From Meloidogyne chitwoodi (Eukaryota > Nematoda > Chromadorea > Rhabditida > Meloidogynidae): a DNA stretch of 64,000 nucleotides. The position numbers were made by a program, and so were the translations under genes. Below the pieces are notes generated by a model. That model did not search any database. It had not been told where the DNA came from and was given only the letters and a program-made list of their open reading frames with translations. How positions within the stretch are numbered: the first letter of the stretch is position 1; each line of letters begins with the position of its first letter. Below are positions 22,441-33,610 of this stretch, piece by piece. The stretch lies in assembly GCA_015183035.1 (NCBI GenBank), contig JACZZP010000009.1, positions 868,001 through 932,000 of the forward strand. The letters are read 5' to 3'.

Positions 22441-24271
22441 TTAGATACTCATCATGTTCTTAAATATATAGTCAAGAACAATTTTTTGGTCGTCAGTCTA
22501 AAATTTAAAAATTATTACAAATATTTTGAATTTTATGTTTATCGACCTTCGTTTTCAGTAATTTAAGATCATCCATTCTTTTCTTAATTACTTCATCAAA
22601 TCGTTCTGTTGTCAAACTAAATTTTCTATCCATTTCTTCATTTTTAGAAGTATGTTCACGGATATTTTCCTTTACTTTGATAAGCCGATTTGAAAGCTCT
22701 TTTTCATCACTTAATTAAATTTTTTTAATTAAAAAATAAATAAAACTTTTGCAAATCTTTAATTTTTTGGTTTATTGCTTCCACTTCATTTCTTGAAGCT
22801 TGAATTTTTTCTTGAATATTTGTACGTTCCTCCAATGATCCTCTGTCGATTTGTTCTAATTTATTACGCAGATCAGTCTTCCCTCGTTCAAGATTATTTA
22901 TTTCCTTTTAAATTTGAATATTTTAAAGATTTAATTTAAAAAATATTTACCTGAATTGTTTTATCCTTATTTCCTCGCATTTCAGGCATTTTACACTGAA
23001 ATTTTTCCAATTTTTCCAAATCACTTTCAAGGACAGACATTGTCTGTCTTATTGCAAGTATTTCCGCCAATTCATATTCCAATTTTAGATTTTCTTTCCT
23101 AAATTTTTACAAATTTTTTTTTACAAATTCGAACATTTTAAAACTTACTGGAGTTTTTCCAACTCGATTTGTCCATTCTGTTGATTTTTTTCCAAAGTTT
23201 CCAATTCTTTAATAAGACGTTCTGGAGAAGTAACAACATTCATATCCATTCTTTTAATTGTCTCTTCAAGCTGAGAACACTTATTTGTTTGCTCTTCCTT
23301 AAAAATTGTTTTAAAATATAATATTTTAAAAATACAATTTTGTTTTGCAACTCTTTCAAACGCTCTTGAAATTCTTCATAGTTTTTTTTTTCAGATGCAA
23401 CCAAAGCCTTTTTTTCAGCTAATTCTTTTTGTAACTGCATGTCTTCATTCTCGGCAAAATGTCTCTGCTCTTCAAGTTCCTTTAATCGATTCTTCTCGAA
23501 TTTTATATTCTTCAAAATTTAATTAAAGTTTTATTGTTTTATTATAAAAAGTAACCTCTTCTGTCTTCGAGGTAAAATCCTTCTCGAGTTTATACGTGCG
23601 ACATTGAGCTTCCTATAAAAAATTTAAAACATTTTAAATTGATTTCCTGTTAATTAAACTTACAATCTCATTTTCTACATTTATAACTTCAGTAGAAATT
23701 TCACACTTAAAGTAGTAAAAACGAATCAAATGTGACAAAAAATGTTTAGTTCTGCGCGGATCAGGTTGAAGCAAATCTGTGTAGCAGAACTCATCATTTC
23801 CATTAAAAATGCTGTCGAAGACCAAATTACTTAACACAAAATTTTATTAAAATTTTTGCCAATGAAATTCTTACACAGATTCGCGCGTCCTGATGATTAA
23901 ATTGGGTCGCGCTAATAAATGTTCCACATTAGTGTCTGCTACCTCACAATTATGCTCAAGCACAAGACCACATAAAAGATTATATGCTTGAATCAATTGA
24001 TCAGTCTATAAAAAAGATCATTTTAATACATGTAAACATAGTGAGAGAATAAGATATAAATGGCAATCACGGCGAAAATTAAATAAAAAAACACTTATCT
24101 AAAATAAATTACGAATCTAAAACTCGGATTAAAATTGAAATGAGGGGGAAAGGGTTAAAGGAGTAAACAAAATCTTATCAATACCTGAGGATTATCAAGT
24201 GATTCACGATTAAGCGCAAGTTGCGGAGCTTCTCTTTTAAAAAATTCAAGTATTAAGTTAACGTCTCCCAT
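22441..24271 (-). CDS. NUF2: NUF2 kinetochore protein (NDC80 complex)
   Basis: NUF2 pairs with NDC80 in the microtubule-binding arm of the kinetochore; the C. elegans member is HIM-10. The first 150 residues form the CH domain: MGDVNLILEFFKREAPQ, the helix LDNPQTDQLIQAYNLLCGLV, and the family signature DPRRTKHFLSHLIRFYYFK (vertebrate KAKRTARFLSGIINFIHF). The rest is an almost unbroken coiled coil rich in Glu, Lys and Leu, including VVTSPERLIKELETLEKN (vertebrate IVDSPEKLKNYKEKM), ending NMMSI. About nine exons. The ATG at 24271 lies 12 bases after ttttcatttcag, a probable trans-splice site, so no upstream exon is required. Length (about 460 residues) fits the family. The divergent TAF2 gene lies 2.4 kb away beyond repeats. 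Confidence 0.88.
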
Positions 24272-24454
24272 TCTCAGAAAGCCTGAAATGAAAAGATTAA
24301 ACAAATTCTGTAAATGAAAAAATTTATAAACAAAGTTTTCCTAATTTGGTTAAAAGCGCCAAAAACGAATTTCGAAAAATAAATCGGCAGAGGTCAATTC
24401 AGAGACGCCTACGATTAAGAAAATTGCAACTGAATAAACACATTTTTGATAGTT

Positions 24455-25232
24455 GGTTTAATTATTTTGGAAAATTTTTGATATTTATTTTAAGATAGAA
24501 ACGCAAGAAATGGAACCAAGTGTGGATTAACTAATCAAAACAATATGGTGAATTTTCGGAAAATTAGAGAACTCTAACTGTCTTGCAAAAGGAAAAATGC
24601 ATTTATTATTCTCTCTCATTTTTTACTCTTTTTCTTTTCCCGGTCACCTAATTTCCACATTCCTTCGTTTTTAAGCAAAACCCAAGGGTATAGGCTTCAA
24701 CAGGTTTTGAAGACATAAGGTACAGGCAACAAAAAGATTGGATTTGTACAAAATGCCAATGGACGAAATGGTCAGGCATAAATTTAGAAAATTTTTTTTC
24801 ACCAAATTATACACATTTGAGTCTCAAGTCATTTTTGATATTCTGAATGCGCTAAGGCGATATGTCATATGTAGGTATTGGATCGTGTTGAAAAACTGTA
24901 GCTAGTAGATAGATCAGTATGTAAACTGTCTCATACTTTCGTTTCGCTGCTAAATCGGAGTGTAAAACATGACGAATTTACATTTTTCATGCATTACTCC
25001 ACTATATGTCGTAAACAGCGCCGTATCTCTTTATTACATTGGTTTCTCGCATGATTTGCAAAGCAAGAACAAATTAGTGAAATATCAGAGTTTTATTTCT
25101 CAAGATCTATATCTATTTTTGTAGAAATAAGAGCTCAGAATCAAATTAACTCAATGAATGTTTCAAATGATTTGAGACTCTAATTTTTTTACACAATATT
25201 TTCGCCTAAACCCCCAGGTTTTAGACAAAATG
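24455..25232. repeat. Dispersed repeat, copy B (inverted relative to 5149-5960)
   Basis: Reverse complement of copy A over nearly its whole length, with scattered substitutions. The right inner boundary word aaaacccaagggtatagg is kept at 24677-24694. The opposite boundary (25207-25226, cccccaggttttagac) has diverged from that in copy A. No coding frame. It sits just upstream of NUF2, as copy A sits just upstream of COG8. The two copies face each other and enclose about 18.5 kb of genes. Confidence 0.8.
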
Positions 25233-25241
25233 TGGGTGGCA

Positions 25242-25330
25242 CGACTTTTCGTCAACGGAATTTACGTCAATGGACCATTCGTCAATACTTTTCGTCATTG
25301 GACTTTATGTCAACGGACTTTTCGTCAATA
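25242..25330. repeat. Degenerate 15-base tandem repeat, ttttcgtcaacgga type
   Basis: Six imperfect units of the form gacttttcgtcaacg follow one another directly beside the end of repeat copy B (cgtcaacgga, cgtcaatgga, cgtcaatact, cgtcattgga, tgtcaacgga, cgtcaataaa). Related words (accatttcgtccaat, accatttcgtccattgg) occur inside copies A and B at 5132 and 5634, so this array may be an expanded end of the same element. Confidence 0.6.
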
Positions 25331-25684
25331 AACAAATTTTTTAAAACTAGAAAAAAAATAATCTAAACAATAAAGTAATACGTACATAAATATAAACATT
25401 TCCAACAAAATAAACAAACAAGATAACGAAATAATCATCCAGATACCCAAATTTACAATCGTCTAGCACAACAGAAACTACAAAGAATAGACTATAACAT
25501 AATTAAAACATTTACAAACAAAACAATACATAGAGAAATTAAAACATGATCAAGCATGAGTCAAGTTTTAAGTCAAGCTGTCGACACTGGCTCCGAAAAC
25601 CGCGCTAAATAATATACAACAATAAAAAAGAAATAATAAAGGAAGTTGATCTCCTACTTTCTCTGACTTTACACACCACCATCA

Positions 25685-26527
25685 CAGAACCATCACCGTT
25701 GTCGTAGCTTATAGACGTTGGCGTATCTTGTAAACGTTAACATAGCTCCTAGAACCTTGGCCAACAAACCACCGCCGTTAGCGTAGCTCGTAGACCGTTG
25801 ACGATGCTCGTAGACGTTAGCATACTCCTAGAACCTTGGCTCATAGAACTAACGCCTTAGCGTGGGCTCCTAAGACACCAGTTTATTGAACAAACGCCTT
25901 AGCTTAGCTCCTAAGACACCAGTTTATTGAACAAACGCCTTAGCTTAGCTCCTAAGACCTAAGTCTCTAGAACCAACGCCGTTAGCGTAGCTCGCCAAAC
26001 CTTAGTCTCTAGAACCAACGCCGTTAGCGTAGCTCGCCAAACCTTAGTCTCAAGCACCACCGCCGTTAGCGTAGCTCGCAAAACCTTGGCCCATAGAACA
26101 ATCGCCGGTAGCGTAGCTCGTAGACCGTTGACGTTGCTCGTAGATGTTGTCGTAGCTCACAGACAGTTGGCGCTGTTCGTAGAACCTTGGCTCATAGAAC
26201 TAACGCCTTAGCGTGGCTCCTAAGACACCAGTTTATTGAACAAACGCCTTAGCTTAGCTCCTAAGACACCAGTTTATTGAACAAACGCCTTAGCTTAGCT
26301 CCTAAGACCTAAGTCTCTAGAACCAACGCCGTTAGCGTAGCTCGCCAAACCTTAGTCTCTAGAACCAACGCCGTTAGCGTAGCTCGCCAAACCTTAGTCT
26401 CTAGCACCACCGCCGTTAGCGTAGCTCGCAAAACCTTGGCCCATAGAACCGCCGCCGTTAGCGTAGCTGACCGTTGACGTTTCTCGTAGACGTTGGAGTA
26501 ACAGACAGTTGGCGCTGCTCGTAGAAC
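25685..26527. repeat. GC-richer minisatellite with 40-42-base units and a 351-base higher-order period
   Basis: Units of two main kinds alternate: gaaccaacgccgttagcgta-gctcgccaaaccttagtctcta (about 42 bases) and an aacgccttagcttagctcct-aagacaccagtttattgaac type (about 40 bases). A block beginning gaaccttggctcatagaact at 25831 recurs at 26182, a 351-base period with very few changes (one deleted base in gtgggctcc to gtggctcc, some edits at the end), so a large segment was duplicated recently. The GC content stands well above the flanks. Open frames across it on the minus strand are repeat shadows. It lies 170 bases before the TAF2 ATG. Confidence 0.85.
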
Positions 26528-26696
26528 AGGAGAATGGTAAAATACGCTGTTTATATAGTATCGAACTTTTAAACACTTATATAAAAGCTCCCATTTCTAC
26601 TTCCCCCAATCAGTTTACTATAAAATCTCGGACAAACATATAGACAAATAAATCTAAGAAAATTTATAGGATATTGGATTGGATTTTTTACAGGAA

Positions 26697-29600
26697 ATGA
26701 ATTCGTGCGATTTTAGGATCTTAAGTCAAAATGTACAAATATCTCAGGTTGATTTTGAAAAACAATCATTCCGAGTTTCAACAGAGCTTGCCTTTATCCC
26801 TCTTCACTCTACTTTACTTAATCTTGTTATCAACATTGGAAGAGGTTTTTTTATTTAACATTAGCTCAAAATTTTTATTATCATTTTAAAAATCTCTTTA
26901 TATAATGAGTTATATTTATGAACTTTTTTGTAGATTGTATTCTTCCAAATGAAGCGCGTTTTGAAGGTCCTGGGAAGGTTACAGTTAATGATTTCGATGC
27001 CGTCTATACTCGTAATATTTTTGATATGGTTTGTTTTATAAACACTATTTTAAACTATATATTTTATTATTTAGAATTTGCCAAATGAACAATCTAATTA
27101 TTCTATTAATTCATGCAAGAAAGCTTTTATTGAGGCATTAGATTCATATTTAGGCGAATTAATCATTAAAATTCCTGAGCAATGTATAAATCTTATTCAG
27201 AATCATAAGGTTATGAGGCTCTCTATCGATTTGATTGTTTCTAAACCTCGTAATGTAAGTTGAGTTTTTTATAATATTATTTGCCAAATTTTCTTGATTA
27301 TAATAGTTTAATTTTTTGTTAAAAAGTTTTATGATTATAAGCAGGAGCTAAATATCAATTATATATTTGGGGTTGCAATATTACATTTACCTATATCAAT
27401 TTTTCATTTAATATTTTATTTTTCTTCAGGGTATAAAATTTGTTTTCAATAATTCTGATGAAAAAGATATGTCTTCTGCACATCTTTTTACTTTTCGTTC
27501 TAATTTGATATCTAGTACAAAAGAATGGCTTCCGTGTGTTGACAGTCCTTCTCAACTCTGTGTCTGGCGCTTTGAATTTACCGTTTCCAAACATTTGACT
27601 GCAATTTGTTGCGGTGATTTAATTGTGCATACAATTCTTTTTTATAAAATATTAATTATTAAATTTAAGGATACTACTTCAGTTTTAGATGATGATTCTC
27701 TCAAAACTTTTCATTATCAATTGCTCGTTCCTTCATCTCCTGGTAATATTGGTTTTGCTATTGGTGATTTTCAGATGTATGTACAACCAGAAATGCCTGA
27801 GGTTATGATTTTATAAATTTTATTTAGATTTATATAAAATTTGATTTTTTAGTTTTTTTCATATGTCAAAAATATTTTCCATCATTTTTGTATTTATAAA
27901 ATTTTAAAAATATTTAGATTATTAGCTTTGTTCTTCCTTCTTTAATGCCTTTACTTAGGCATACAATGACCTCTTTGAACAGAATATTCGTCTTTTTTGA
28001 AGAACTACTTTCATGTAGATTTCCTTACAGCACTTACTGGCAAATATTTGTTGATCAGGTTTTTTTATTTTTATGAAAAATATAAATAATTTAAAGACTC
28101 CAGATGAACTCACTACTTATTCTGGGATTTCAATATTTTCTCTAAATATTTTATATCACAAGAAAATTTTAGACACTGTCCAACATATGAGACAAATTCT
28201 GGCAAAAGCAGTGGCACAACAATTTTTTGGTTGTTTTATCAATGCAAAAGATTTTTCTGAACTCTGGTTGATTGGTGCAATTTCAAGGTTATTTTTTACT
28301 TTTATCTAATTTATAAAAAAGAATATTTTAGTTTTATAACTGGTGTTTTTGTTGAGCGCTTTTTTGGAACATGTGAATTCCTCTTTCAAATTCAAAAATT
28401 TCTCAAAGATTCTTGCGAATATGAATCACGTTTTGGAGCAATAACACTTCGTTCTAAAACTGATGAACTTATTGATTCTTGCTTTGATCGTTCTCTTCCA
28501 GAACTTTGCTCTCTTCTTTATTTGGAAACTCTTTTTAAAAGAGGACATTTAATATTACGAATGTTAGATAAGAGACTGCCGAAAGAACAATTTATAAAAG
28601 TTTTTATTATAATTTTATTTTTATCTAACAATAAATTTAACATTTTTATGTCCTTCAACGAATTTTAAGTATTGGAATGCAGAATACTCAAAATTTACAA
28701 AAACCGGCTGAATGGTCTCAACTTTTAATTTCAATAAAATCTTTCATGGGAATTGTAACAGATGTGACTGGACAAGAATTTCCTTCGTTTATTGAGCAAT
28801 GGATTGATGTTGGTGGCCATATTGAATTTCATGTTTCTCATGCTTTTAATAGAAAACGGAATGTTATTGAATTAGAACTTAGACAAGCAGTCCCCACTCC
28901 AATTGGTTGCCAACGGTAAAATATTACATTAAACTATTTTAATATGTTTTTTCTTTGTTTAGTTATGCTGGTCCTCTTACTATTATAGTACAAGAAATTG
29001 ATGGGCATTTTGTACATACTATCCAGGTAGATGCTGCAGTTTCAAAACATGACATTCAATGCCATTCTAAAGGCAGAAAATTAAAAAGAAAAAAGGTCAC
29101 TTTGGGTACTGGTGAAGAAGTGGAAATGGATTTATCTCAAATGGATGCTGATTCTCCAATTTTATGGATTAGGTTTTAATTTTTAGATTTAATTTTATTT
29201 TTAATAAATTAAGAGTTGATCCAGAAATGCTTCTTTTACGTCAGATTTCTATGACCCAACCATTTTATCAATGGGAATTTATTTTACTTTATGATAGAGA
29301 TGTTTTGGCTCAACAACAAGCAATTGAGTCTTTGCGCCAATTTCCTAGACATCAAACACTTACAATACTTGAAGATATTGTTCGAAATGAAAAACTCTAC
29401 TACAGGTTATTATTTTTTTATTAAGGAAGGAAAATCAAAAGTTTTTTCTAATTTGATTAATATATTGATTATAAAATTTAAAAAATATGATTTTCTTGTT
29501 TTTCTGCTATTTTAAGTTTTTCTTCTGATTAAATTAAAAGTTTGTGTATATTTTTAAGGATTCGTAAAGAAGCAGCATTTTGTCTTGTACATATTTATAA

Positions 29601-30969
29601 TAGTCTTCCAGATAGTCAATTGGGAAAATCACCTCCTCTTGTTGATTATATTAAACAAAGTTTTTGTTGCAAAACTTGTCCTGATATTTTACAAGCAAAT
29701 AATTATGTTGCAACATCAGCAAATCTTCAAAATTATTTTCTTTTTCAGGTAAATATATTTACAAAAAATTATTTAATAATTTTCTCAAGTCTTTACCATC
29801 AGCTATTGGTCTAATACGTGGAGAGGGTAAAAAATGTTGTCCTAGCTATATTGTTGAATTTCTTTTGGGTCTTATCAGACTTAATGACAATTCTATGAAT
29901 CGGTATTTTTTTTAAATTAAATTTTCTATTAAAAAAAGTTATTCTGATGATTATCAACGAGGTTCTTTAATTCATGCTCTTGGAAAAACACTTGTAATGG
30001 CAGAAAATCCGATAGAAAAACCTGAAGAAATGAGTGTTCATGCAAATAATATTCTTGAAGAAGTCATTCATGCTTTAAATATGGACATGATGAAGCCAAG
30101 TTTTCAAAGGATTGTTAGTACACATTGCTTACAAGTACTTTATGAGGTTATTTTTTTAAATGTTTTTTGAACGATCTTATTTTCCAATTTTTAGCTCCAA
30201 CGTTGTCATCATATTCCACAGGACACTGAAGGTAGAATTGATTTGAACTACAGTCCATTTGACATCTTTTTTCATACATTAAAATTTATTATGAGATTTT
30301 CAAAATTTAATTTATGTGACCACACTTTCTTTGGTTTTACACAATTATTTTATTATTTTACAGTATTTTGGAAATTTGGACTTTCTAAGAATGTATATGC
30401 TCCAGTAATTTTTTAATTGTATTTTTTCAATTTATTTTATCCTTTCAATTAGCTTCGATTTACTGCACTTGCTTGTATTGTGGCAATGATTAGAAGAAGT
30501 AGATCCCAAGCATTTGTTGGAACAATTTTGAGGCTAATTGATGTTGTTTTGACTGATCCTAATCCTTATATTCGATATTCACTTGCTCATCGATTGTGTA
30601 TTCAACCGCCTTTTGAACATACAGACAAGTATAATTCTTTATTTGTCTGTCTATTGACACTTTATTAAAAAAATAAATAAAAACCCAACAAGTATTAATA
30701 TTTTAAAGCTTATAATTTTAAAATACTAAATGCTTTTAAATTAATTAAAAAATAATTCCTTTTATAGTTCAGCTATGTATCCTTTAAATACTAAAAGACT
30801 TTGTTTGGCTATTTGGACGATTATTTCAAATCCTGTTACTGTGAGACATATTTTATAAAAATATTATTTTATTTTTTATATTTAGGAGACACGAGTACGT
30901 ATTTATTTGAGTGATCTTTACTTTATTCTTTATGGTGTGGATTCACCATCAAATTTTTCATCTTATTAA
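26697..30969 (+). CDS. TAF2: TAF2, transcription initiation factor TFIID subunit 2
   Basis: TAF2 is the TFIID subunit that contacts the Initiator element. It has an M1-aminopeptidase-like fold that has lost catalysis. The ATG at 26697 follows ttttttacag|gaa, a likely trans-splice site. The N-terminal beta domain is seen in ISQVDFEKQSFRVSTELAF, FEGPGKVTVNDFD and WLPCVDSPSQLCVWRFEF. Next comes the inactive peptidase core with ILAKAVAQQFFGCFI where HEXXH would be, then WLIGAISSFITGVFVERFFG. An insert with LRQAVPTPIGCQRYAGPL and IQVDAAVSKHDIQCHSKGR and WIRVDPEMLLLRQIS follow, all typical TAF2 sequences, then HEAT-like helices to the stop at 30969. About eighteen exons, roughly 1,000 residues, somewhat shorter than human (1,199) at the C-terminal end. 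Confidence 0.95.
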
Positions 30970-31382
30970 TAATAATCGAAAAAGTTTGTTTATTTTAAAT
31001 AATTGGAAAGTGATTAAAAGTCTTTTGGAAATCTTTAAAATCTGATAGAGAAGATTTAAATTCTTTAAAATTGTAAATTTCCTTATCTGACGATGAGGAA
31101 ATATATTTATTTATTTTTTAATTAAATTATTCTTTAATATTTTCTTTTGTCTAAAAATAAAATTTAAAATAAAAATGAAGAAATTCTTTTTATCTTTAAA
31201 AATAGAAAATTGTTTTTTTTTTGGAAAAATTTTAAATCACCGTTTGTTTTTTAAATTTCTAAACTTTTGTAAATCAAATCTAAAAGAAAAGTAAAAAGAG
31301 AGAGAGAAAGAGAGAGTTCGCAGATAGAAAATACTTTTTTTTTCATATTTAAAATACTAGAAAAAATAATTTGTTTTCCTCA
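30970..31382. other. TAF2 and secreted-protein convergent 3' regions
   Basis: The 413 bases lie between two genes that converge. Apart from AT-rich sequence with several aataaa words that could serve as polyadenylation signals, there is a short purine tract (gagagagagaaagagagag near 31297-31316). No gene is visible. Confidence 0.5.
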
Positions 31383-32067
31383 TCAGAAAGTCATAACCCA
31401 GGCAAGCAATACCAAAACTGAAGGAGTTAACCATCCAAGAATATATGATTGGCATGCTGAATTTGGTGGTTGTTCACTACTTGAATGACCTACTAAAAAA
31501 TAAATAATAAATGTTTAAAATTAATAATAAAAATTAAATAAATACCTTCAGCGCTAGAAGTGCCTGAACCATTAGCCGTATCCTTAAATGGAAAATTATT
31601 TTGAATAAAATAATTTTATTTATTTTTACCTTTGAGGAAGTTTTATTCTCTTCTGGTTTTTCTTTTTCAGCAGATTGTTGACTTATCTTTTTAAAATAAA
31701 TAAAAATAAATTTAATAAATTATTTTTTTCACTTTTTGTTCAGAAGGTGATTCGCCAGAATTTGGATGAGTTGCTGGTAAAGGAGGATTTGGAGTAGTTG
31801 ATGTTGAAAATTCTCCTGAAGAGAAAGCTGGTGGTGGAGGTGTTGTCTTTTCTGAACTTCCTCCTCCTCCATTATCTTTTTCACCACTACCACCACCAAT
31901 ATTAGAAGAAGAAGAAGAATTTGTAGTTTTTTCACCAGATCCTAAAATTTAAAAAATTATTATTATTATTATTTTAATTAACCAATTCCAACAACACTTT
32001 CACCTCCACCTTGAATTACAACGGCAAAAGCAGCAATAATTCCAACAAAAAATAATAAAAATTTCAT
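31383..32067 (-). CDS. Small secreted Ser/Gly/Pro-rich protein with probable GPI-anchor signal
   Basis: Function unknown. Five exons join to about 165 residues. The first 20 residues, MKFLLFFVGIIAAFAVVIQG, form a clear signal peptide. The middle is low complexity: Ser runs, GGG, a PPPP run, and many Glu/Lys/Thr (SSSSSNIGGGSGEKD, EKTTPPPPAFSS). The last 19 residues, ILGWLTPSVLVLLAWVMTF, are hydrophobic and follow a polar stretch with small residues (PPNSAC), the pattern of a GPI-attachment signal rather than a normal membrane anchor. The start (32067) and stop (31383) are clear, and intron phases keep a single frame. It is likely a heavily O-glycosylated surface or cuticle-associated mucin-like protein; that is inference. 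No recognised domain. It stands alone, with 1.5 kb of AT-rich DNA upstream. Confidence 0.65.
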
Positions 32068-33610
32068 AATTTTTAAATATTTAGTTTTGACTGAATAAAA
32101 GCTGATTTAATGAGAGGGAGAGATGTTTTTAAAAATGAGGGAAAAAGTGAAATGCTTTGAAAGGATAAATATATCAAATGAAAAGATATAATGTAATTAA
32201 GTAATAATTTAAACAGAGAAGAAAGAAAATAAAATAAAAAAGGAAATTGAGAATTATATAAGTAATATTGCGCAATCGTCATCTCTAAATATTCTCTCGT
32301 TCAATCGAGTGGATTATAATAAAAAGATGAAGGGATAGGACAAATCTTTCATTATTTTATCATATGAGAAGATTGAGAAAGAAAATAAAAAAGAGAAAGA
32401 GAGACTTTTTGAGAAATTAATTGAATTTTTAATAAAATAATTTAAATATTTTTGAAATTAAATTATTAAAATTTAAGAAATTTGGTATAAAAATAACTCG
32501 GAATATTATTATTTAAATGTTATAATTTAGTTAAGTATTTCAAAAATTATTAGAGAAAAAAACTTTTTTTAATGGACATTTAAAAAATAATAAATAAATA
32601 AATATATTTTAAATAAAAATTAAATAAATATGGTAATTTTTATAAATTAACGCCTAAACATTCTTGCGAAGTAAAAATACCCAAATATTGGCCATTAGAT
32701 GAATTAATAAAAAAATGCGTGGCAATTAATAGGTCGTTTTAACAGTCATCTAATAATAAAGTTTTTTTACAACAGATTTTTCTTCCTTTCTTTTTTTTTG
32801 TAAATAAAATAGCTTCTTCAATTTCTTTGTTCTTCTTGATTGCTTATGTGTGTGGAACGAGTTGGAAAAGAAAGAAGAAGAAAAGGGTGTTGAAAAATAA
32901 AAGAAATTGCGCATACCTAGCCAATTTATTAATTTATTAATTTAATTTACAACAGCCAAGAAAGAAAGAAAGAACATTTTTGTAAAAATATTTAAACATC
33001 CCAGGAAATGATTAAATTACTTTATTAAAGAAAAGTAAAAAAAGAAGAAGAAGAAAATATTTATTTGTGGTTTAATTAACAAAGAAAAACTTTAAAAATT
33101 AATTAAATTAAAAGAAAAAAGAAGAGAAAAATTATTTTTTTTTTTCAAATTATGGAGATTTAAAGTATTATAAAATAAAATTATTTCTGTCCTGTTAAAA
33201 ATTGAAGAGAAATTATTTAAAAAATAATATTTTTATAAAAATGAAAGAAAAATTAATTTTTTAAATATTTATTTTTCAATTAAAAAAATTAAAAAATAAA
33301 TAAATAAAGAGGATCATCTTTATTTTTTTAATTTTTTTAAAATAAAAACCTTTTAATTTAATTGAAAATAAATATTTAAATAAAAAAATTAATTTTATTT
33401 TATAAAAATTAAGAAAAATAAATTAAACTTTTTTACAATTAATTTTTAAAATATTTACAAATTTTTTAGATTTATTATTAAAAATCTTAAAAAATAAAAA
33501 TTATTTTTTAAATAAAAATAGAATATAATAATAATTCAAAAAAAATCCAATAAATGAATAGGACCAATTAAAAGAATTTATAAAATAAATAAATATTATT
33601 TTTTTTTAAT
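32068..33610. other. AT-rich intergenic region, promoter side of the secreted protein and 3' side of PTR
   Basis: About 1.5 kb of A/T-dominated DNA with purine-rich patches (aagaaagaaagaac, gaagaagaagaaaat) and aaataaataaata-type simple repeats. No frame with protein-like composition, no tRNA-like element. A TTATATAAT word near 32254-32262 lies about 190 bases upstream of the secreted-protein ATG and is only a weak TATA candidate in this background. Confidence 0.5.

Noticed and set aside
26394..26576. Open frame with repeated SYANGGG-like peptide across the minisatellite
   Set aside because: The peptide repeat follows directly from the DNA repeat unit; the frame has no homologue, no intron support, and stops occur in neighbouring units.
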